From assembly GCA_023242925.1 (NCBI GenBank), contig CP096134.1, forward strand, positions 1,438,501 to 1,502,500: 64,000 bases of DNA, given 5' to 3'. The DNA is from Hyphomonadaceae bacterium JAD_PAG50586_4 (GTDB lineage Bacteria > Pseudomonadota > Alphaproteobacteria > Caulobacterales > Aquidulcibacteraceae). Every line of letters begins with the position of its first letter. The first letter of the stretch is position 1. Below are positions 42,238 through 52,001 of the stretch, piece by piece. Both the position numbers and the translations under genes were made by a program. The notes under the pieces were generated by a model that was given only the letters and a program-made list of their open reading frames with translations, searched no databases and was not told the origin of the DNA.

Positions 42238-43284
42238 TTATTCCATGTCTTCGGTGGCTTCCTCGGCCTGGTCGCCTTGGCCGTCGAGCGGCGCTTGGAC
42301 GGCCGACATCGTTTCCACCACCATACCTTGATAGGTCGAGTAAGGCGAAGCGGCGCCGTTCAAGACCGTAGCCGGCGAGCCCGGCGTTTGCGCATCGAGG
42401 CGACGCGTGGGCAGGCTGGCGAAGGTTGCGGCGTTCGGGTCTTCCCGGCGGGCGTATTCTTCGTAGGCGCCCTCAACCAGGTAGGCGACTTGATTGTCGC
42501 GGGCCGCGGCGGTTTCGCCGCCGAGCACGACCACGATTACGCGACGGCCGTTGCGTTCGGCCATCGTGGCGAGGTTGAAGCCCGAGGCGCGGGTGTAGCC
42601 GGTCTTGATGCCATCAACGCCCTCAACCGAACCGATCAGGCGGTTGTGGCTGCGCGCGGAGCCGCGCGCCCAGGAGAAGCTCGGCGTCGTGAAGTAATGA
42701 TAATACTCAGGAAAATCACGCCACAGGGCTTGGCTGAGTAGGGCCATATCGCGCGCCGTGGTGCGGTGGCGGGCGTCCGGCAGGCCGCTGGCGTTGGCAA
42801 AGCGGGTCTCGCTCATGCCGAGCTCGCGAGCGCGGGAGGTCATGTTGGCGGCAAAGCGCGCCTCTGAACCGCCAAGACGTTCGGCGACGAGCGTGGCGAC
42901 GTCGTTGGCGGATTGAACGACCAGAGCGCGGATGGCCTGGTCGACGGTCACGGAATCGCAGCCGCCGCGGCGCGTGCAGCGCAGACCGAGGCGGGAAGGC
43001 GGTTGGCGCGTGGCGTTGCGGGACGCCGTCATGCGCGTATCCATAGTGACGTCGCCGCGTTCGATTGCTTCGAACAGCATGTAGAGCGTCATCATCTTGG
43101 TCAAAGATGCTGGGAACCGGCCTTCGTCGGCTTGGTCTTCCAGCAGGACCTCATTGGTCCGGGCATCCATAACGATGGCTGAATAGCGCTCCTGGGCTGA
43201 CGCCGCAGGCGCTAAACTCAGGGCCAAAACGGCCGCGGCCGCGCCCATGAACACCCGAACTGAAAACATACCCGCTGACGCCAT
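42238..43284 (-). CDS. D-alanyl-D-alanine carboxypeptidase (S11 family)
   Basis: A penicillin-binding protein of the PBP5/6 type that trims the terminal D-Ala of peptidoglycan. ATG 43284 (MASAGMFSVRVFMGAAAAVL) gives a signal peptide cut near ASAQ; an in-frame ATG 15 codons upstream and one 5 codons downstream are alternatives. Active-site motifs: SLTK (S*xxK), SAN (SxN) and KTG (GIKTGYT). An insert with two cysteines (LRCTRRGGC) comes after SRNATRQPPS. The C-terminal region lacks a clear amphipathic anchor. The length of about 348 is in range. Confidence 0.9.
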   Translation of the reverse strand: MASAGMFSVRVFMGAAAAVLALSLAPAASAQERYSAIVMDARTNEVLLEDQADEGRFPASLTKMMTLYMLFEAIERGDVTMDTRMTASRNATRQPPSRLGLRCTRRGGCDSVTVDQAIRALVVQSANDVATLVAERLGGSEARFAANMTSRARELGMSETRFANASGLPDARHRTTARDMALLSQALWRDFPEYYHYFTTPSFSWARGSARSHNRLIGSVEGVDGIKTGYTRASGFNLATMAERNGRRVIVVVLGGETAAARDNQVAYLVEGAYEEYARREDPNAATFASLPTRRLDAQTPGSPATVLNGAASPYSTYQGMVVETMSAVQAPLDGQGDQAEEATEDME

Positions 43285-43503
43285 TTCAAACTGATCCCGC
43301 ACTAATTCGGATAAATTCAGGCAAATCACGTGCCGCGCAGCTTACAGTTTCATTAGGCCGTCTTAAGCGTCCGTTTCCTGGAAGGGTAAAAAGCTGTCGT
43401 TTCCAACCGAAGCAGTCCTGCGCCTGGGCATCAAGGCTGTGGAGAATGTGGTTAACGGCAGCTGAATCAAACGCCAGTCCGCTGCGCAGCGCGCCTAAAA
43501 TAA

Positions 43504-43560
43504 CTGCATGGTGCAGTGCAGCAAAAAATAGTTGACTTCGCACCTGCAGCATAACATATA
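43504..43560 (+). promoter_or_regulatory. Probable phasin promoter with PhaR-like TGC/GCA site
   Basis: TTGACT (43532-43537), a 17-bp spacer and CATATA (43555-43560) resemble a housekeeping promoter about 55 bp before the phasin start. Immediately upstream, CTGCATGGTGCAGTGCAGCA (43504-43523) is rich in paired TGC/GCA halves, like PhaR operators that control phasin genes in PHB-producing alphaproteobacteria. The assignment is inference from motif and position. Confidence 0.5.
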
Positions 43561-43612
43561 GGCGCTACGAGAGTCGCCGGCCTCCCCCGGCATTATTGTT
43601 ATGGAGACACCC

Positions 43613-44073
43613 ATGGCCACTGCGAAGTCTGCCCCCGCGCCGCCAAGTCGGCCACGGAAGCGTTTGAACACGTCACCAGCGCGTCGACGGAAGCCGTCCG
43701 CGAGAACATCGACCGCGGCATCGCCGCCCTTTCGGAAGCTCAAGCTTTCGGCAAACAGAACTTTGAAGCCTGGATGGCCTCGGCCGCCGCCGCGCAAAAG
43801 GGCTTCGAGACGATCTCGGCCCGCACCGTCGCCTTCCAGAAAGAAGCGATGGAAAAGCACGTCGCCGCCGCGAAGTCGCTGATGACGTCCAAGAGCGTCC
43901 AAGAATTCGTCGAGAAGCAAAACGACTACGCCAAGACCTCATTCGAAGCGTATGTTGCTGAATTGACGTCGGTCTCTGGCCTGGTTCAGGGCGTCGCCAA
44001 AGACGCGATCGCGCCGATCAATGATCGCGTGAACGCCGCCGCCCAGCTGATCCAAGCGGGCGCTGCGCGCTAA
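43613..44073 (+). CDS. Phasin, with frameshift
   Basis: A 153-residue phasin after repair. ATG 43613 (MATAKSAP) has GGAG 7 bp upstream. The first frame is lost after the C-run 43632-43636; one more C joins it to AAKSATEAFEHVTSASTEAV then RENIDRGIAALSEAQAFGKQ, NFEAWMASAAAAQKGFETIS and a C terminus TSFEAYVAELTSVSGLVQGVAKDAIAPIND. This matches the phasin family (Phasin_2), helical proteins that coat polyhydroxyalkanoate granules. It implies carbon storage as PHB. Other PHB genes are not in the window. Confidence 0.85.
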
Positions 44074-44116
44074 TCGACTCGACTTCGGAGCGCTGCTCCG
44101 AGGGGCTGAAAAACGG

Positions 44117-44146
44117 ACGGGCCTGGCTCATCGGAGCTGGGCCCGT
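44117..44146 (+). terminator. Hairpin terminator after the phasin gene
   Basis: ACGGGCC pairs with GGCCCGT, with partial pairing inside the loop, followed by TTTCGTTTG. A second small hairpin (CGGAGC-GCT-GCTCCG) precedes it at about 44085-44100. Confidence 0.6.
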
Positions 44147-44313
44147 TTCGTTTGCGCGCTTGCCTCAGGGGCGCCTCGACGCTGTGCCAAACGCGTCAAA
44201 CTGCTGTGGAGAGAATTTCAAGCCCTTCCCTCGCCGCACTCAATCCATAAATTGTTCAGCATGTGGACGACAGGCTTTGAGTCTGTCGTGGCTTGGCGCG
44301 AGTTCAAACGTCC

Positions 44314-44649
44314 ATGAGCGACGAATGGAACGATCAGGGTGAAGGCGACGGCGGGGCTGACGGCCGCGTCGGGACCAAGACTCTGACGCGCACCAAAAAG
44401 CCCTCGCTCTACCGCGTGCTCCTGCTCAACGACGATTTCACGCCCATGGAATTCGTCGTCTATGTGTTGGAGCGCTTCTTCCAGAAGAACAGGGAAGAGG
44501 CGATGACGATCATGCTGCACGTTCACCAGAACGGCGTCGGCGTCTGCGGAATTTTTACGTACGAGGTGGCCGAGACCAAGGTCGCCCAAGTGCTCGATCT
44601 CGCGCGGCGGCACGAACACCCGCTGCAATGCACGATGGAAAAGGAATAG
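44314..44649 (+). CDS. clpS: ATP-dependent Clp protease adaptor ClpS
   Basis: ClpS delivers N-end-rule substrates to ClpAP. The 111-residue protein starts [20 protein letters not shown] (a disordered N-terminal extension, needed for delivery) and then has [25 protein letters not shown], with the asparagine-aspartate pair and methionine gate of the N-degron pocket, and [26 protein letters not shown] 44314 is chosen over an in-frame codon at 44293. It lies 6 bp before clpA, the usual operon. Confidence 0.95.
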   Translation: MSDEWNDQGEGDGGADGRVGTKTLTRTKKPSLYRVLLLNDDFTPMEFVVYVLERFFQKNREEAMTIMLHVHQNGVGVCGIFTYEVAETKVAQVLDLARRHEHPLQCTMEKE

Positions 44650-44655
44650 ACCCGA

Positions 44656-46973
<2,318 letters not shown>

Positions 46974-46990
46974 GCGCAAAGCTTTTGAAC

Positions 46991-47022
46991 AATGAAGCGG
47001 CGGTCACGAAAGCGGCCGCCGT
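46991..47022. terminator. Terminator-like repeat, copy 1 (after clpA)
   Basis: A 32-bp unit starting AATGAAGCGGCGGTC, with stem CGGCGG / CCGCCG and then a T-rich tail. It differs from the unit at 48153-48184 at one position only, so the two terminators are copies of one element. Confidence 0.75.
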
Positions 47023-47073
47023 TTTCGTTTGCCGCGCTCTGCAACCTCGCGTTACGTTTCGCGTGGAGGGGGC

Positions 47074-47677
47074 ATGAGCACAAGTGAGACGATCGACATC
47101 GAACTGGCGCCGTACGAGCGCTCGCGCGACGATCAGCGTGGGCGCGTTGGCTTGTGCGGATGGTGGAGTCGATTTTGGTCCAGCCGTTCGTGCTCGTTGC
47201 ATCCTTCGCTTGGGGGATCGCCGTGGAACTGGGCCGGATGCCGGCGGAATCTTTGGCGTGGTTTGATGAGCCGGTGCTGAGCACGGCGAACGAATTGCTA
47301 TTTGTGTTTGCAGTGCTGGCGCTTTGGGAGCCGCTCTTTCTGAGCAACACCGCGACGACGCCCGGCAAGTTCATCATGGGCGTGCGTGTGGTGCGCACAA
47401 ACGGCGAGAAGCTGTCCTGATGGCGGGCGATGCAGCGGCTGCTACAAGTGTGGATCGTTGGCATGGGGCTACGCATTCCGCTGCTGAGCCTGATCCTCAT
47501 GCTCATCGCGCATCCAAGCTGGAGACAGAGGGCGTCACAACGTGGGACAAGAACCTCGATTGCAAAGTCGAGCACCGAAAGCGTCACCCCGCGATTTGGT
47601 GGCTTGTCGCGTTTTTGGCCATCAGCATCAACGTAGGCTTCGCCGTGCTTGTGCGCATGGCGAACGAAGGCATTTGA
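47074..47677 (+). pseudogene. RDD-family membrane protein, disrupted
   Basis: Pieces in several frames add up to an RDD-type protein of about 201 residues. MSTSETIDIELAPYERSRDD comes first; after a base missing near 47137 it continues ARWLVRMVESILVQPFVLVA then SFAWGIAVELG and the family block LFLSNTATTPGKFIMGVRVVRTNG. A TGA at 47418-47420 follows EKLS. The same frame goes on WRAMQRLLQVWIVGMGLRIPLLSLILMLIAH, then a second base is missing near 47512 and the last frame has IWWLVAFLAISINVGFAVLV. Two shifts plus an in-frame stop argue for real decay. RDD proteins are small multispanning membrane proteins, some acting as ion antiporters. Confidence 0.7.
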
Positions 47678-47766
47678 TTGTTTCGCGGCCGGTTTTCATG
47701 GGTTTCGCATCGACAGGTGCGGTAATGGCGCGTAAGGCGGACTCGTAATTCTCGGCGGAGGCTGAT

Positions 47767-48132
47767 GTGACCGACACGAACAATACGACCGACGTGCTGA
47801 CCGGCGGCAACAAGGGCAACGCCCAGCTCATCTACATTCTCTATCTGGCTTCGATCATCGTCGGCGTCACCAGCATTATCGGCGTGGTGATGGCCTACAT
47901 CTCGAAGGACCAAGCGCCCGATTGGCTGAAGACGCACTACAATTTCCTCATACGCACATTCTGGATGGGTTTGTTGTTCTCCGTGGTCGGCATTCTGCTG
48001 ATGATCGTGCTGATTGGCTGGATCGTGCTTCTGGCGACGGTGGTCTGGATGATCATTCGCTGCGTGAAGGGCCTTACCTTCCTCGGCCGCAACGAGCCGG
48101 TGCCGAATTATCAAACCTGGATGATCCCGTAA
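47767..48132 (+). CDS. DUF4870-family membrane protein
   Basis: A 121-residue inner-membrane protein. GTG 47767 follows GGAGG. Three hydrophobic segments are visible (about residues 22-45, 62-85, 85-100); the typical family block YISKDQAPDWLKTHYNFLIRTFW lies between the first two, and the C-terminal IIRCVKGLTFLGRNEPVPNYQTWMI closes the domain. DUF4870 is widespread and functionally uncharacterised. It lies between two copies of the same terminator element. Confidence 0.85.
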   Translation: MTDTNNTTDVLTGGNKGNAQLIYILYLASIIVGVTSIIGVVMAYISKDQAPDWLKTHYNFLIRTFWMGLLFSVVGILLMIVLIGWIVLLATVVWMIIRCVKGLTFLGRNEPVPNYQTWMIP

Positions 48133-48152
48133 GCGCTTTCGCGATTGCGAAT

Positions 48153-48184
48153 AATGAAGCGGCGGTCGCGAAAGCGGCCGCCGT
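48153..48184. terminator. Terminator-like repeat, copy 2 (after the DUF4870 gene)
   Basis: A 32-bp unit identical to 46991-47022 except for one base in the loop, ending in CCGCCGT and TTGTTTT. It occupies the same position relative to its gene, 20 bp past the stop. Confidence 0.75.
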
Positions 48185-48248
48185 CTTGTTTTGCCCGCGT
48201 CCAAACGCGCGCCGAGGCGCATCCATGTAAAAAGGGGGATCGCGCCCC

Positions 48249-48541
48249 ATGCCTGGGAAGATCTCACGCAATCGTTTCGCGGCGAGGCGAGCGGCCTGAC
48301 GTCGATTGTCTCGACCATACCTTGGTTCGACTCTTATCCGCAGGATATGCGGCCCTGGATCATGCCTGACCTCCATGCGCCAGACACAGTCTTGGACTTT
48401 GGCGCCGGCATAGATCGCGCGCTCGATTTGGCGTTGACGCACACGACCGATGCGGAGGCCAACGAAATCGATGAAGCGCGCATTTCTTATTGTGAGCGGC
48501 CAAGCCAGGGCGTCGAATGGCGCCCGTTCTGGCGGAGTTAG
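48249..48541 (+). CDS. Hypothetical protein, start uncertain, possible frameshift
   Basis: An open frame ending at TAG 48541 reads WEDLTQSFRGEASGLTSIVS, then WFDSYPQDMRPWIMPDLHAPDTVLDFGAGIDRALDLAL and EWRPFWRS, with GC-rich third positions, so it looks coded. It has no good in-frame start. ATG 48249 behind AAAAAGGGGG is one base out of frame, and adding a C after ATGCC would connect it (about 97 residues). The 3' end overlaps the convergent HIT gene. No family is recognised. Confidence 0.4.
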
Positions 48542-48972
48542 ATCGCCGCAGCGATATCCTTGGCGATCTGTTCGAGTTCGGCGATGTCGGCGCGATTGCC
48601 GTGACCGTGACCGGCCAGGCGCACGCCTTCGTAGCGCGGGATGATGTGGAAGTGCAGGTGGAAGATCGTCTGCCCGGCCGGCGCGCCATTGAATTGCGTA
48701 ACGGTCACGCCGTCGGGCTTGAGCACGCTGGCGACAGCCTTTGTGAGCTGGTGCACCACCGCCATCAGTGACGCGACGCGATCGGCCGGCAGCTCCAGGA
48801 AATTCCGGGCGCGGGTGTTTTTCGGAATAATCAGAATATGGCCGCGCGCCTGCGGGAAGATGTCCATGAAGGCGAGCACGTCGGCATCCTCATAAACCTT
48901 CACCGCCGGAATCTCGCCGCGCAGGATTTTGGCGAAAAGATTGTTGTCGTCGTAGTCGCCGTGCAGGCTCAT
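48538..48972 (-). CDS. HIT-family nucleotide-binding protein
   Basis: A 144-residue histidine-triad protein starting MSLHGDYDDNNLFAKILRGE. The triad motif is HLHFHIIPR near the C terminus, and VYEDADVLAFMDIFPQARGHILIIPKN is the classic HIT N-terminal block. Such proteins hydrolyse purine nucleoside phosphoramidates and related substrates in the cytoplasm. It is divergent from the next gene, with 28 bp between the start codons. Confidence 0.92.
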   Translation of the reverse strand: MSLHGDYDDNNLFAKILRGEIPAVKVYEDADVLAFMDIFPQARGHILIIPKNTRARNFLELPADRVASLMAVVHQLTKAVASVLKPDGVTVTQFNGAPAGQTIFHLHFHIIPRYEGVRLAGHGHGNRADIAELEQIAKDIAAAI

Positions 48973-49000
48973 GTTGGAACTCCTGGTGCGGAGGGTAGCG

Positions 49001-49630
49001 ATGGCAAAGCAAGCTGCAAAGGCGGCAAAAAAGGCGCCGGCGAAGAAGGCCGCGGCGGCATTAGTGCTGAGCGAGCGGCAGCAGAAATGGTTCGCGAGCG
49101 TGCAGGCCGGTTTGGAGCGCGATACCGGCAAGACGCTCGATCAATGGGTGAAGCTGGCGAAGACGTGCCCGGAGGCCACGCCGAGGAAGCGCGCCGATTG
49201 GCTACGCGAGAAATATGGGCTGGGCGTGAACCGCGCCGCGCAAATCCTATCGGCGGCGTTTCCAGACGGCCCGGATTGGGATCAGCCGGACGCCTTGCTC
49301 GATCAGCTTTGGAAAGAGAAGGAAGGACGTGCGATCTATGAGGCAGTCGCCAAGCTCGTGCGCAAGGAATTTCCCGAAGCCGTGATCGGGCCACGTAAAA
49401 CCTTCGTGTCGTTCTCGCGCAAGATTCAATTCGCCGCGATCATACCGGCGAAGGGCGCCAAGGCGGAGCTGGGTCTGCCGTTGCCATTGGGCGAGAGCAA
49501 ACGGTTCGCGCCGATGAAGAATCGACCGTGGGCGGAGAAGCACAGCGCGCTTCTCGTGCTGTCGTCGCCCAAGGACGTCGACGCTGAGGTGAAGCGCTTG
49601 CTGAAGCTGGCTTGGGCGAAAGGCGCTTAA
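49001..49630 (+). CDS. DUF4287/DUF5655 domain protein
   Basis: A 209-residue soluble protein. ATG 49001 follows GGAGGG. The start is a Lys/Ala-rich segment (MAKQAAKAAKKAPAKKAAAA), then a DUF4287 helical domain (KWFASVQAGLERDTGKTLDQWVKLAKTCPE, RADWLREKYGLGVNRAAQIL), and then a DUF5655-like domain (IYEAVAKLVRKEFPEAVIGPRKTFVSFSRKIQFAAIIPA). The pair is common in bacteria; the function is unknown, and a nucleic-acid role is guessed from the basic N terminus only. Confidence 0.8.
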   Translation: MAKQAAKAAKKAPAKKAAAALVLSERQQKWFASVQAGLERDTGKTLDQWVKLAKTCPEATPRKRADWLREKYGLGVNRAAQILSAAFPDGPDWDQPDALLDQLWKEKEGRAIYEAVAKLVRKEFPEAVIGPRKTFVSFSRKIQFAAIIPAKGAKAELGLPLPLGESKRFAPMKNRPWAEKHSALLVLSSPKDVDAEVKRLLKLAWAKGA

Positions 49631-50433
49631 GTCGCCGGCGATTGGACGTTGCGGACGATCTTCAGCAAAGTTTCGCGCGGCAGATACTTCACAAGTCCCG
49701 CCTGAAACGCGTTGCGTCCGCCGGTGACGATCACACGGCGATTGCGCTTCCATGCTTGGTAGCCCGCACGCGCCACAGGCGCCGACGCCATCGCGGCGCC
49801 GGCGTTCTTGGCGAGTTTGGTTCTGCCGGTGCCGGCGCGCTCGCGGAATTTGGAGACGGTCGGGCCAGGGCACAGGCAGCTCACATGCACGCCCGTGCCG
49901 CGCGCTTCTTCCCACATCGCTTCCGAGAACGAGAGCACGTAGGCCTTCGAGGCGTAATAATTCGCCATCAACGGTCCGGGCTGAAACGCGGCGGTGGAGG
50001 CGACGTTGAGTATGCCGCCACGTTTGTTCGCGAGCATGCGATCCCAATAGAGATAGGTGAGCTCAACCAGCGCACGCACGTTGAGATCGATCATGCCGAG
50101 TTGTGTCGGCAGGTCGGATGAGGTGAGCGCGCCGGCGTGGCCGTAGCCTGCGTTGTTGACGACCACATCGACGCTGAGCCCGCGCCGTGCGATCTCGGCG
50201 GCGATTGCTGAGCCGCCGCCAAAGGCGCCGAGGTCTTGCGCGACCGTGTGCGTTTTCACTCCATGCGTAGCGGCAAGGCGCGCGGCCACGTCGTTCAAAG
50301 CGCTTTCGCTGCGGGCGGTGAGGATGAGATCGTAGCCGTCGCGGGCGAAGCATTCGGCCAGATCAATGCCGATGCCGGCCGATGCGCCGGTGACCAATGC
50401 TGTTTGCCCTTCGCCAGGTTTACGTCGCGCCAT
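49627..50433 (-). CDS. Short-chain dehydrogenase/reductase
   Basis: A 268-residue classical SDR. ATG 50433 follows GGGAGG. TGASAGIG binds the cofactor (about residues 15-22), VVNNAGYGHAG is the NNAG motif, and the active site is VASTAAFQP and YYASKAYVLSFSEAM (YxxxK). The resemblance is to the DltE/YqjQ-like branch (COG0300). It probably acts on a fatty or lipid carbonyl, but the substrate is unknown. It is convergent with the DUF4287 gene with a 4-bp overlap. Confidence 0.88.
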   Translation of the reverse strand: MARRKPGEGQTALVTGASAGIGIDLAECFARDGYDLILTARSESALNDVAARLAATHGVKTHTVAQDLGAFGGGSAIAAEIARRGLSVDVVVNNAGYGHAGALTSSDLPTQLGMIDLNVRALVELTYLYWDRMLANKRGGILNVASTAAFQPGPLMANYYASKAYVLSFSEAMWEEARGTGVHVSCLCPGPTVSKFRERAGTGRTKLAKNAGAAMASAPVARAGYQAWKRNRRVIVTGGRNAFQAGLVKYLPRETLLKIVRNVQSPAT

Positions 50434-50517
50434 CTTTGCCTCCCGCTGATATCGGGTGACGATAGCACTGCGCCGGCCGGTTCCAATCGACATCCGAGTG
50501 CGTGCTAGGAGAAGGGC

Positions 50518-51201
50518 ATGAAGCGGCCCAGCCTGTTTGAACTTACCCCGGATGAACAAGCTGAGGAGAAGGTGTTCGACGCGCCCGGCGCCCTAAAGCC
50601 CAAGCTTGTGAAACCGCGTGACGCGGCGACGCTCATTCTCGTGCGCGGCGGGCGCGAAGTGATGATGGGCCAGCGCTCCAAGGGCCATGTGTTCATGCCG
50701 GACAAATGGGTGTTTCCAGGTGGGCGGGTCGATCCGCCGGACGCCCGCGCCAAGGCCGCCACGGAGCTCACGCCGCAGACGGAGGCGCTGCTGCAATTGG
50801 GCGGGGTCATCCGCCGTCCGCCCCGGGCCTATGCGCTGGCGGCAACGCGCGAGACGTTGGAGGAGACAGGGCTCGTGCTCGGCGGCCCCGGTGGGCCGGA
50901 GCTGGACAAACTCCAATTCGTCGCCCGGGCGATTACCCCGCCTTACCGGCCGCGCCGGTTTGACGCGCGCTTCTTCCTGGCCGACGCCGAGGCGGTTTTG
51001 GCCTCGTTCGAGCCGGTAGCCGGGGAAGAATTACTGCACACCAAATGGTTTAGCCTGGACGCCGCCGAGGCGCTGGATTTGCCCTCGATCACCCGCTTTG
51101 TGCTGAAGGAGGTCCGCCAGAGGCTGGCCGGGCAGGTGGTCGAGCCGCCGTTTCTGCGCTTTCTGCGCGGCAGCCACCAAATGGACCGGCTTAAAAGTTG
51201 A
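50518..51201 (+). CDS. NUDIX hydrolase with interrupted Nudix box
   Basis: A 227-residue protein starting MKRPSLFELTPDEQAEEKVF. The Nudix fold begins at RDAATLILVRGGREVMMGQRS and KWVFPGGRVDPPDARA. The usual GX5EX7REUXEEXGU box is split by about 30 residues: GGRVDPPDA is followed by a helical insertion, and ATRETLEETGLVLGG supplies the catalytic helix. This arrangement is known in NUDT7/19-like CoA or acyl-CoA diphosphatases, which fits but does not prove the substrate. Its last codons overlap the rpmG promoter. Confidence 0.85.
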   Translation: MKRPSLFELTPDEQAEEKVFDAPGALKPKLVKPRDAATLILVRGGREVMMGQRSKGHVFMPDKWVFPGGRVDPPDARAKAATELTPQTEALLQLGGVIRRPPRAYALAATRETLEETGLVLGGPGGPELDKLQFVARAITPPYRPRRFDARFFLADAEAVLASFEPVAGEELLHTKWFSLDAAEALDLPSITRFVLKEVRQRLAGQVVEPPFLRFLRGSHQMDRLKS

Positions 51202-51225
51202 CTTCCCGTCGCGGGTGCGTATTTT
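51198..51225 (+). promoter_or_regulatory. Probable sigma-70-type promoter of rpmG
   Basis: TTGACT at 51198-51203, a 16-bp spacer and TATTTT at 51220-51225, 45 bp upstream of the rpmG start. Confidence 0.55.
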
Positions 51226-51269
51226 CCGCGCCTTCGTTTGAACCCCTCTGAGAATTTCGGGCCCGTCCT

Positions 51270-51437
51270 ATGGCTAAGAAGACCATCATCAAGATCCGCC
51301 TGAACTCGACGGCGGACACGGGCTATTTCTACGTGACCAAGAAGAACCCGCGCACGAAGACGGAAAAGCTCAAGTTCAACAAGTACGATCCGGTGGTGCG
51401 CAAGCACGTCGAGTTCGTCGAAGGCAAGATTAAGTAA
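51270..51437 (+). CDS. rpmG: 50S ribosomal protein L33
   Basis: A 55-residue ribosomal protein, [20 protein letters not shown], then [26 protein letters not shown] and VEFVEGKIK. This is the cysteine-free form of L33 usual in alphaproteobacteria; the zinc-binding form with CxxC is not present. It has its own promoter and a terminator-like hairpin downstream. Confidence 0.97.
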   Translation: MAKKTIIKIRLNSTADTGYFYVTKKNPRTKTEKLKFNKYDPVVRKHVEFVEGKIK

Positions 51438-51464
51438 GCTGACGCGCGCCGCGGGCGCGCTCAA

Positions 51465-51535
51465 GGCAGGTAGGCAATGGGCAGTAGGCAATGAGCCTGC
51501 TGCCTTTTTGTTCGCCTATTGCCGACTGCCCAATC
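51465..51535 (+). terminator. Terminator after rpmG embedded in short tandem repeats
   Basis: GGCAGTAGGC / GCCTGCTGCC (51480-51504, one mismatch) encloses a 5-nt loop and is followed by TTTTT. The stem is made of repeats of GGCAGTAGGCAAT-type units: AGGCAGGTAGGCAATGG lies before, and the inverse CGCCTATTGCCGACTGCCC follows. Confidence 0.75.
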
Positions 51536-51544
51536 CCGATTGCT

Positions 51545-51964
51545 TCACTTTGGGTAGAGGATCATCTGCGTGCAGCGGAAGAGCGCGATGGTTTTGCCCG
51601 TCACCTCGTCGCTCACCTCCGCATCCCAAACCTGCGTATTGCGCCCACCGTGGACGAGCTTGGCCTCGCACATGACGGCGCCTTCGCGGACAGTCCCGAG
51701 GAAATTCGTCTTCACTTCAATGGTCGTGAAGTTGATCGCGGTTTGGGGCTTTGAGATGAAGCAGCCATAGCCGCAGGCGCTGTCGGCGAGCGCGATGACG
51801 CTGGCGGCATGTAGGAAGCCGTTGGGCGCGAGGTGATGCTCGCTCACCTCGAAGCGGCCGCGAATATAGCCAGGCCGCGCCTCAGGCCATTGCAAGCCAA
51901 GGTGGTCTGGCAGTTTGCCCTGTTGCCGTGCGGTCAGTGCTGCGGCGAAATCGATATCCGACAT
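51545..51964 (-). CDS. PaaI-family hotdog thioesterase
   Basis: A 139-residue hotdog-fold protein (MSDIDFAAALTARQQGKLPD). EHHLAPNGFLHAASVIALADSACGYGCF is the PaaI-type central helix, with NGFLHA in place of the more common NGxxHGG, and GRNTQVWDAEVSDEVTGKTIALFRCTQMIL is the last strand block. Such enzymes cleave acyl-CoA thioesters, often aryl-CoA. The substrate is unknown. It is divergent from the MoaB/CinA-like gene. Confidence 0.85.
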   Translation of the reverse strand: MSDIDFAAALTARQQGKLPDHLGLQWPEARPGYIRGRFEVSEHHLAPNGFLHAASVIALADSACGYGCFISKPQTAINFTTIEVKTNFLGTVREGAVMCEAKLVHGGRNTQVWDAEVSDEVTGKTIALFRCTQMILYPK

Positions 51965-52001
51965 CTGATGCCTCTTTCTCCCAGGCTGCTATGATGGCGC
52001 C

